A DNA stretch of 64,000 bases. Source: Bacillota bacterium. Lineage in GTDB: Bacteria > Bacillota > UBA994. Where the stretch lies: the NCBI GenBank assembly GCA_018333655.1, contig JAGXTJ010000044.1:1-64000 (forward strand), in the 5' to 3' direction. Both the position numbers and the translations under genes were made by a program. Within the stretch, counting starts at the first letter, position 1. Each line of letters begins with the position of its first letter. The notes under the pieces were generated by a model that worked only from the letters and a program-made list of their open reading frames with translations, searched no databases and had not been told where the DNA came from. Positions 58,544-64,000 of the stretch are shown here, one piece after another.

Positions 58544-59776
58544 GTGCCGATTCTCTATGACTACCGCGCCCGCTCGGCGCAGGGGCAGCAGTTGCGGGGC
58601 CAAATCGAGGCCGAGTTCGAGCATGAGGCCCTGCATAAATTGCAGGAGGGCGGCTTAGTGGTTGTGCACCTCGAGCAGAGCCGCGATATAAAGACCTACT
58701 TTTCGCGCGACAGTAAGGGCAACTTTGTTCTCTTCCCCCAGGCGGTCACTCCGAAGGACCTCGCCATTATGTCGCGCCAACTCGCCGTACTGTATGGCGC
58801 CGGGGTGAGTATTTTGCAGAGCCTACGCACTGTGGCGCAGCAGACCCGCAATGACCGCCTAAAGGGTATAATGAAGCAGGTAGCGGCAATGGTGGAGGCA
58901 GGGCATGGCATGGGCGAGAGCATGAAACGTTTTCCTGATGTTTTCCCCGCGCTGCTCTACAACATGGTGGCGGCCGCTGAAGTCTCCGGCGCGTTAGAAG
59001 CAGTCTTAAACCGCGCCGCCGAGTACTTTGAGCGCGACTACGAGCTAGAGCAAGAAATTAAGTCGGCCCTTAACTACCCCAAAATGGTATTTATCGCGCT
59101 CTTCTTAGTCGGGGGCTTTCTTATCACCTTCGTCGTGCCGAGCTTTGCCGGGGTCTTTGCCATGCTGGGGGCAGAGCTGCCCCTGCCCACCCGCATACTT
59201 ATGGGGGCGGGCGATTTTATGCAAGTGTACTGGGTATGGCTCCTTCTCACCATATTTCTCGCTGTAATCGGGGTCAAGATCTATGCCCGCACCAAGCCCG
59301 GACAAATCGCCATGGATAATTTAGACCTGCGCTACCCCATACTCGGTGACATCACCAAGAAGCAGTTAGTCTCGCGTTTTTGCCGCAGTCTGGCCACGCT
59401 ATCGCGGAGCGGCGTGCCCATCATACCCGCCCTAGCCCTCGTACGACAGACTCTCGGCAACTCCGTAATCAGCGAGTCGCTGCGCCCCGCACAAGAGGCG
59501 GTGCGCATGGGCGAGCCGGTAGCCCGCCAGCTCGAAAAAACCGGCTACTTTCCGCCCCTCGTCATCCAAATGATCAGCGTGGGCGAGGAAACAGGTAACT
59601 TTGACCAAATGCTCGAAAAATCCTCCGACTTTCTCGACTCCGAAATACGGCACACCACCGACAACATGACCCAGCTGCTCGAGCCAATTATCATCGCCTT
59701 CCTCGCCCTTGGCGTCGGCTTCATCCTCATCGCTATCGTCATGCCCATGTTCGACACCTTCACCCTCATAAACTAA
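58544..59776 (+). CDS. pilC: Type IV pilus platform protein PilC
   Basis: A 410-residue inner-membrane protein with two GspF domains: MSRQLAVLYGAGVSILQSL in the first and FCRSLATLSRSGVPIIPAL in the second, each followed by helices ending in membrane spans (MVFIALFLVGGFLITFVVPSF; PIIIAFLALGVGFILIAIVMPMF). It couples PilB/PilT to pilin movement. GGGGGGAGG is five bases before GTG 58544. The layout pilB-pilT-pilC is standard for Clostridia. Confidence 0.95.
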   Translation: MPILYDYRARSAQGQQLRGQIEAEFEHEALHKLQEGGLVVVHLEQSRDIKTYFSRDSKGNFVLFPQAVTPKDLAIMSRQLAVLYGAGVSILQSLRTVAQQTRNDRLKGIMKQVAAMVEAGHGMGESMKRFPDVFPALLYNMVAAAEVSGALEAVLNRAAEYFERDYELEQEIKSALNYPKMVFIALFLVGGFLITFVVPSFAGVFAMLGAELPLPTRILMGAGDFMQVYWVWLLLTIFLAVIGVKIYARTKPGQIAMDNLDLRYPILGDITKKQLVSRFCRSLATLSRSGVPIIPALALVRQTLGNSVISESLRPAQEAVRMGEPVARQLEKTGYFPPLVIQMISVGEETGNFDQMLEKSSDFLDSEIRHTTDNMTQLLEPIIIAFLALGVGFILIAIVMPMFDTFTLIN

Positions 59777-59870
59777 ATATCTTGCCATAAAAAGCAGGAA
59801 TTCATACTTTAATGTCGTAATAAATCTCTGATATCACCCTATCACTAGAACTTATAAGGAGGGACTATTA

Positions 59871-60302
59871 ATGAAACTACACCATAAATCTCGCCAAAGC
59901 GGTTTCACCCTTATCGAACTCCTCGCCGTCGTCGCCATCCTCGGCATCCTCGCCGGCATCGCCATCCCCCGCGTCCTCGGAGGGCTCGAAAACGCCCGCA
60001 CTAGCGCCAACAATGCCAACCTCGCGTTGTTACAATCTGCCGTAGAACGGTGGGCTTTCGACAATAATCCCACAACGCTAGCGGGTACAACCGGCTGGGA
60101 TCGCCTAACAGCGCTTGCTGCGGATGGATTAGTCAGTACGCCGGCCACAACTGCGACAGCTGGGCACTTTATTATGCGTGCACCTCTCGAACCCTATCTC
60201 GGAAGGTTTCCAAGCCACCCAACCGCAAATCATCACTACAGGATCCAATTAGTGCTCGTCACCGGCACTGTATACCGGGCAACGGTTATCTCTGGACCAT
60301 AA
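59871..60302 (+). CDS. pilA: Major type IV pilin PilA
   Basis: A 143-residue prepilin. Seen: a short basic leader KLHHKSRQSG, cleavage before F in GFTLIELLAVVAILGILAG with the conserved Glu5, helix continuing to GGLENARTSANNANLALLQ, and a small globular domain with no disulfide cysteines. GGAGGG precedes ATG. A 94-bp gap with its own possible promoter and a strong terminator after it suggest high, separate expression, as expected for the main subunit. Confidence 0.93.
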   Translation: MKLHHKSRQSGFTLIELLAVVAILGILAGIAIPRVLGGLENARTSANNANLALLQSAVERWAFDNNPTTLAGTTGWDRLTALAADGLVSTPATTATAGHFIMRAPLEPYLGRFPSHPTANHHYRIQLVLVTGTVYRATVISGP

Positions 60303-60319
60303 TGCTGTATAGACGCTAG

Positions 60320-60344
60320 GGCCCGAGGTCGCCTCGGGCCTTTT
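60320..60344 (+). terminator. Intrinsic terminator after pilA
   Basis: GGCCCGAGG (60320-60328), TCG loop, CCTCGGGCC (60332-60340), then TTTT. Separates pilA from pilD and probably limits read-through. Confidence 0.93.
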
Positions 60345-60382
60345 CCCCACATCCAATCCATCTCACTCCACAAACACTTTTC

Positions 60383-60442
60383 TCTTGCTTCTATTTTCTT
60401 GCCTCTATCCTCTTGCTTCTTGCTTCCAACCTCCAACCTCCA
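60383..60442. repeat. Heptamer-family pyrimidine repeat upstream of pilD
   Basis: Repeated TCTTGCTTCT, TCTTGCCTCT and TTGCTTC units followed by three AACCTCC/AATT heptamers. The same CTTGCCT motif family as the array at 1-147, but shorter and more diverged. It occupies the pilA-pilD gap and ends at the pilD ribosome site. Confidence 0.75.
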
Positions 60443-60445
60443 ATT

Positions 60446-60454
60446 AAGGTGGTG
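60446..60454 (+). promoter_or_regulatory. Shine-Dalgarno deciding an ATC start
   Basis: AAGGTGGTG, six to eight bases before ATC 60460, in frame with pilD. The next ordinary start, ATG... none before GTG 60478, would remove most of the first membrane helix. Confidence 0.65.
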
Positions 60455-60459
60455 TTCCC

Positions 60460-61197
60460 ATCACAACCCTACTCTGGCTCCTCGTGGGCTCCTTTTTTAA
60501 CGTCGTCATACACCGCTTGCCCCGCGGCGAGAGCATCGCCTTCCCCGCCTCGCACTGTGTGCACTGCGGGGTGCGGCTCTCTGCCAAGGAGCTCATCCCT
60601 TTCTTCTCTTACGCCTGGCAAAGGGGGCGTTGCCGGCATTGCGGCAAGCCCATCTCTTTACGTTACCCCTTGGTCGAACTATTGACGGCGGTGTTGCTCA
60701 CATTACTCTGGTACTTGCACCAGGGTGGGCCGGCGGTTTATGCCTACCTAGCCTTCACCTCTCTTCTAATTGTGATTAGCTTTATCGACTACGACCATTT
60801 TTTAATACCCGACCAACTGCTCGTTGCCGGGCTTGGCGTGTGGTTGCTACAGCAACTTTTTCTTCCCTTTATTGCCTGGCCGCTGGCTTTGGCAGGTGGG
60901 GCCCTGGCTTTTGCCATGATGCTTGTTATCTACGTGCTCTCGCGCGGGGGCATGGGCTTTGGCGATGTGAAACTGGCGGGGCTTATTGGGCTCTACCTCG
61001 GCACGCCGCTGGCCATGCTTTCGCTCTTTCTCGCCTTTGTCCTCGGGGCGGGCATCGGCCTCTTGCTCCTCGCCTCGGGTCTAAAAAAGCGGAAGGACGC
61101 CCTGCCTTTTGGCCCTTTCTTGGCTGTCGGCGCGTTCTTAGCCATGGTCTGGGGGCCGCAATTTATCACTTGGTATCGAATCTTTTTTGGACTGTAG
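60460..61197 (+). CDS. pilD: Prepilin peptidase PilD, apparent ATC start
   Basis: A 245-residue membrane aspartyl protease and N-methylase that processes prepilins. Seen: LLVGSFFNVVIHRLPRGES in helix 1 and loop, the zinc motif CVHCG and CRHCG, the catalytic aspartates in DYDHFLIPD and GMGFGDVKLAG, and seven to eight helices. Start: read from ATC 60460 the protein begins (M)TTLLWLLVGSFFN, as in relatives; GTG 60478 or the internal frame at 60484 would cut helix 1. It serves the four or more prepilins of this operon. Confidence 0.92.
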   Translation: MTTLLWLLVGSFFNVVIHRLPRGESIAFPASHCVHCGVRLSAKELIPFFSYAWQRGRCRHCGKPISLRYPLVELLTAVLLTLLWYLHQGGPAVYAYLAFTSLLIVISFIDYDHFLIPDQLLVAGLGVWLLQQLFLPFIAWPLALAGGALAFAMMLVIYVLSRGGMGFGDVKLAGLIGLYLGTPLAMLSLFLAFVLGAGIGLLLLASGLKKRKDALPFGPFLAVGAFLAMVWGPQFITWYRIFFGL

Positions 61198-61206
61198 GGG
61201 TGCCGT

Positions 61207-61569
61207 ATGTTGCAGGGTACACAGCGAGGCTTTTCGCTCATAGAGGTACTGGCAGCGGTGGCGATCTTGGCCTTAGTCGCGCTACCGCTACTTGGCATGT
61301 TTACAGCCGCCATGCAGGCTGGGCATGCGGCGCAACTTGGTACCTTGGCAACTCTCCATGCCCAGCAGCTGATGGAGGAAACGATTGCCGGGACGGTAAG
61401 CCCTCTAAGCGGCACGATTCCCTTTGGCACTGTCAGTAACTTCTTTTCTTTTTCGAGAAGTATCGTGGATGACCCAACGGGCCTGCGACTGATTACTATT
61501 ACTATTACTGTTAGTTGGACGGAGGCGCGCGGTCCGCGCTCCTACAGGGTGGTGACTTTGGTTGAATAG
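61207..61569 (+). CDS. Minor prepilin, PilV/GspI-like
   Basis: A 120-residue prepilin. Seen: leader LQGTQRG, then FSLIEVLAAVAILALVALPLLGMF with Glu5, and HAQQLMEETIAG as in PilV/GspI-type minor pilins. The short globular domain ends in SWTEARGPRSYRVVTLVE, a strand-rich tail typical of this group. Overlaps the next prepilin gene by eight bases. Confidence 0.87.
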   Translation: MLQGTQRGFSLIEVLAAVAILALVALPLLGMFTAAMQAGHAAQLGTLATLHAQQLMEETIAGTVSPLSGTIPFGTVSNFFSFSRSIVDDPTGLRLITITITVSWTEARGPRSYRVVTLVE

Positions 61570-62032
61570 GCAGTCGGGCATGACTTTAATGGAACTAACC
61601 GTTGGCATTGCCATCATTGCCCTAGTCGCAGTCACCGCCGGCTCTATGTTTGTGGCGGGCATGCGTAGCTTTCAGGCGCGCCATGTCGGCAATGTGGTCA
61701 TGGCTGACCTGCGCTTCGCCATGGAGGTGGTGGCTAGTGATTTGCGGGCAGCCACCCAGATCTCCCCACTTAATAGTCCTGGGGTTAGTCAAATTCAATT
61801 TATACGTCCAAGCGATACTGTGTGGCGCGGCTACCACATTAGCGACCGAACATTGTGGCTTACGCAGACCAGTGCTGCACCGCATTCGCTTGCTGCTAAT
61901 GTGGCTTCGCTCACCTTTGCCATTGAGCCAACAGCCATTAGCATTACTATGACCAGTGTTACCTCAGTAGATGGAGTAACCGGCAGTGGCTTGCCGCTGA
62001 CTTTGACCACGCGTGTAATGAGGCGTAACTAG
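61562..62032 (+). CDS. Minor prepilin, PilW/GspJ-like
   Basis: A 156-residue prepilin. Seen: a very short leader NRQSG, MTLMELTVGIAIIALVAVTAGSMF (Met at +1 instead of Phe, Glu5 present) and FAMEVVASDLRAATQISPL, as in PilW/GspJ minor pilins. TTG start 61562 overlaps the previous stop. Met at +1 is tolerated by prepilin peptidases. Confidence 0.85.
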   Translation: MNRQSGMTLMELTVGIAIIALVAVTAGSMFVAGMRSFQARHVGNVVMADLRFAMEVVASDLRAATQISPLNSPGVSQIQFIRPSDTVWRGYHISDRTLWLTQTSAAPHSLAANVASLTFAIEPTAISITMTSVTSVDGVTGSGLPLTLTTRVMRRN

Positions 62033-62043
62033 AACGGGGGGCT

Positions 62044-62532
62044 ATGCTAGGGATGCGGACTTTGCCAGGCAAGCAAGCCGGGGGCTTTACTCTTATTGAG
62101 TTACTGGTAGTCGTAGCCCTACTTGCCCTCATCGCGGGGATGGCTGTGCCGCGTGTTTCTGCTATCTTGCTCGATCTAAGCTTAATCGCCGAGGCAAGAT
62201 ATGCCCACTCCCACGCGCAGGCTGTGCGCCAGTTCGCCATTATGCGCGGCAGTGCGGTAAGTATACACTATTTTAGCTCTGCCCCGGCCCGGATTCTAGT
62301 AATCGACCCTCAGTCAGGGGTAGCGGTATCAGAGTTTACAGAGCGCATTTTACCGGCTGGTTTCCGACTCGAACCCGTTTTACATGGCTCAAAAGTTGTG
62401 ACCTTTAACGCGCGGGGCGAGGCAACATGGCATCCCTCTGCCGCGCAATTGATTGTTATCCGTGCGCCACATGGGCAGACGCGCAGCTTACGCTTTCACA
62501 GTGCGGGGCGAATTATGTTTTTAAACCCGTAG
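62044..62532 (+). CDS. Minor prepilin, FimT/GspH-like
   Basis: A 162-residue prepilin. Seen: a 14-residue leader ending QAGG, FTLIELLVVVALLALIAGMAVPR, then YAHSHAQAVRQFAIMRGSAVSIHYF, the GspH/FimT hallmark. The C-terminus LRFHSAGRIMFL is a typical final strand. With the two preceding genes it probably forms the tip complex that primes pilus assembly. GGGGGG before ATG 62044 is the likely ribosome site. Confidence 0.88.
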   Translation: MLGMRTLPGKQAGGFTLIELLVVVALLALIAGMAVPRVSAILLDLSLIAEARYAHSHAQAVRQFAIMRGSAVSIHYFSSAPARILVIDPQSGVAVSEFTERILPAGFRLEPVLHGSKVVTFNARGEATWHPSAAQLIVIRAPHGQTRSLRFHSAGRIMFLNP

Positions 62533-62592
62533 AGAAGGGTAGTTTATTGCTTAATGCCCTTTGTTTGCGTGGTGTCGTGATAGGAGGTACCT

Positions 62593-63747
62593 GTGCTAAT
62601 GTCTTTTTTTACTGCCAGTAATGCCTGGCTGTACTTAGTCGCTTTGTTACTGCTGCTGCTCGTCGCGGGGTATTCTCTCTTGCGCTTACGCTCCAGCACC
62701 AGAACAACCCTTGGCATTGACGTTGGCAATGCCCAAATTAAGATCGCGGAGTTAAGTGTGGGTAGGCGACCGGCCTTACTGCGCTACGCGATTGTGCCCA
62801 CCCCTCCGGATGCGGTTCATAATGGCGTGGTTAAAGACGGAGAAGCTTTGGTACTCGTTATTGCTGATGCCATCGCTAGCGCTGGCTTTCGTTCGCGACG
62901 TTGTACGGCAGTGTTAACGGGGCAGAATCTGCTGCTACGGCATATTGAGCTACCTGCTATGCCTACCGCGGAATTGCGTCAGGCTATAAAGTGGCAGTTT
63001 GAGCAATTTTTTCAGATTCGCCTAGCGGAGATGCTCACTGACTACCAAGTTATCTCGGCTGGCCCCGGGCAGCCCTCTACCGTCCTCCTTGTGGCCATGC
63101 AACGCGAGCCGATTATGTCCTTGGTAGACCACTTGCGGCGCGCCGGTCTTGTCGTTCTGGGCGTGGACATTGAGTCGCTGGCTGTGCAGCGCGCCATCGG
63201 CTTAACGCAGAGCGCGGACAAAACTAAGGTCACGGAAGCCGCGGTAGACTTTGGTGCGGGTACGACCAATGTAAGCATTTACCATCAAGGGCTACTGCAG
63301 GCCAGTCGTATATTAAACATCGGGGGCAATGACTTTACCAGTGCCATTGCCGCGTACTTTGACTTAGACCACGATTCGGCCGAGGCCCTTAAATTACGCC
63401 ATGGGCTGGCCACGGCGAGCGAGATTGGGCCCGCTGTAGCAGCAGTGCGAGACCGCTTGTTTGGCGAAATCTACAAGACCCTAGACTTTTATTTTACGGA
63501 ACATCGCGAGCAAAAATTGGCCAAGCTGACTATTGTCGGCGGGGGCAGTAATATGGCGGGCCTAGCCGTGCAAATTGACCATTTTTTAGGCGAAAACCAG
63601 GCCATGCTACTGGATACTTTTTCTGTAGAGCTACTTAACCCCCTGCATTTTGTGGAGCACAAGCTGGGGGAAGAGGAGGCCAAGCTGCTAGGGCCTGCGC
63701 TAGCCGTAGCCATTGGACTGGCGCTTGAAGAGGTGGTGACGCGATGA
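62593..63747 (+). CDS. pilM: Type IV pilus assembly protein PilM
   Basis: A 384-residue actin-like ATPase. Seen: TTLGIDVGNAQIKIAEL (phosphate 1), LLRHIELPAMPTAELRQAIKWQFEQFF, AAVDFGAGTTNVSIYHQG (phosphate 2), LNIGGNDFTSAIA and IVGGGSNMAGLAVQI (adenosine motif). Odd: unlike most PilM, an N-terminal hydrophobic helix (WLYLVALLLLLLVAGYSLL) precedes the actin fold, suggesting membrane anchoring. AGGAGG is six bases before GTG 62593; ATG 62599 is an alternative. Confidence 0.92.
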   Translation: MLMSFFTASNAWLYLVALLLLLLVAGYSLLRLRSSTRTTLGIDVGNAQIKIAELSVGRRPALLRYAIVPTPPDAVHNGVVKDGEALVLVIADAIASAGFRSRRCTAVLTGQNLLLRHIELPAMPTAELRQAIKWQFEQFFQIRLAEMLTDYQVISAGPGQPSTVLLVAMQREPIMSLVDHLRRAGLVVLGVDIESLAVQRAIGLTQSADKTKVTEAAVDFGAGTTNVSIYHQGLLQASRILNIGGNDFTSAIAAYFDLDHDSAEALKLRHGLATASEIGPAVAAVRDRLFGEIYKTLDFYFTEHREQKLAKLTIVGGGSNMAGLAVQIDHFLGENQAMLLDTFSVELLNPLHFVEHKLGEEEAKLLGPALAVAIGLALEEVVTR

Positions 63748-64000
63748 AAGTAAATTTACTGCCACTAGAGATGAGGCGGCGGAGTGACTTAAGCCCGTAC
63801 CAGCGCTACCTAGGTGGTTTTGTCGCGGCATTGGTGCTCCTACCCATGCTCTACACCCTGATGGTGTACCTAGATACCAATCGCTTAAGCCGTGAAGAGG
63901 CAGCTTTAGAGGCGCGTCTAGAAGTGCTGCGCCCCTTGGAGGGGCTACTCGCCGAGCGAAATACCTTGGCGCAAGAGGTGCAGGTATTACGGCAGGCGAT
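63744..64000 (+). CDS. pilN: Pilus assembly protein PilN, partial (cut by window end)
   Basis: The first 85 residues are visible. Seen: MKVNLLPLEMRRR, the conserved PilN motif that binds PilM, then one membrane helix (YLGGFVAALVLLPMLYTLMVYL) and the start of a coiled coil (SREEAALEARLEVLRPLEGLL). Overlaps pilM by four bases. The rest lies beyond the window. Confidence 0.92.
   Translation, partial: MKVNLLPLEMRRRSDLSPYQRYLGGFVAALVLLPMLYTLMVYLDTNRLSREEAALEARLEVLRPLEGLLAERNTLAQEVQVLRQA

Noticed and set aside
60840-61439. 199-codon frame overlapping pilD and the PilV-like gene
   Set aside because: It lies in an alternate frame of two well-supported genes and has no recognisable domain.

Overview
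The window looks like a chromosomal segment of an anaerobic, endospore-forming Bacillota bacterium (Clostridia-like, class not resolvable by eye). Pointers are an intact pro-sigma-K gene with its membrane pro-sequence, a CotF-like coat protein, a SpoIVB-type S55 protease, a Clostridia-type HemZ, two tRNA-responsive T-box leaders (proS, alaS), two [FeFe]-hydrogenase-type proteins, a hybrid cluster protein and tandem hemerythrins. There are no tRNA or rRNA genes, CRISPR arrays, prophage or intact IS elements.

Layout. 1-5.0 kb: a heptanucleotide tandem repeat, an S55 protease, hemolysin III, a queuosine-precursor transporter, small genes, a coat protein and an ECF S-component. 5.2-16 kb: ileS, sbcDC, cysK, T-box-proS. 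16-22.7 kb: a DMT transporter, hcp, two hemerythrins and an AAA+/VWA (BchI/BchD-like) pair, which reads as a nitrosative/oxidative stress block. 22.7-32.1 kb: lapA(yrvD)-recJ-apt-relA-dtd-MBL-hemZ-aspS, a conserved Bacillota order, here without hisS. 32.1-40.9 kb: an insertion into that backbone with a candidate structured RNA, an MFS transporter, a five-gene hydrogen-sensing operon (two thioredoxin-like [2Fe-2S] proteins, a PAS-containing sensory hydrogenase, a SpoIIE-type phosphatase, a group-B-like hydrogenase), RseC, trxA and threonine aldolase. 40.9-54.4 kb: the backbone resumes as rarA-mnmA-(pilX-like)-PRC barrel-AI-2E-alaS-ireB-AKR-ruvX-DUF1292-mltG-U32, closely matching the Bacillus subtilis yrvN-yrrO order. 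54.5-55.8 kb: sigK and yqeG. 55.8-64 kb: a type IV pilus operon (pilB, T, C, A, D, three minor prepilins, pilM, and pilN cut by the window end).

Most notable points. (i) Four genes can be completed to their family's expected N-terminus only by starting at CTG, ATT, ATC or ATA; three have a strong Shine-Dalgarno at normal spacing, and the ATT case is tentative. (ii) hcp has a Crp/Fnr-type palindrome centred at -41.5 from its predicted start of transcription, and the hydrogenase operon has two 18-bp TTGTG...CACAA/AACAA operators over its promoter. (iii) A 27-bp arm of a REP-like palindrome (25.8 kb) recurs identically and in frame inside mnmA. (iv) A 17-bp perfect stem followed by T5 lies inside the DMT transporter gene. 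(v) The 32.57-32.72 kb gap holds a series of nested hairpins that could be an unassigned RNA.
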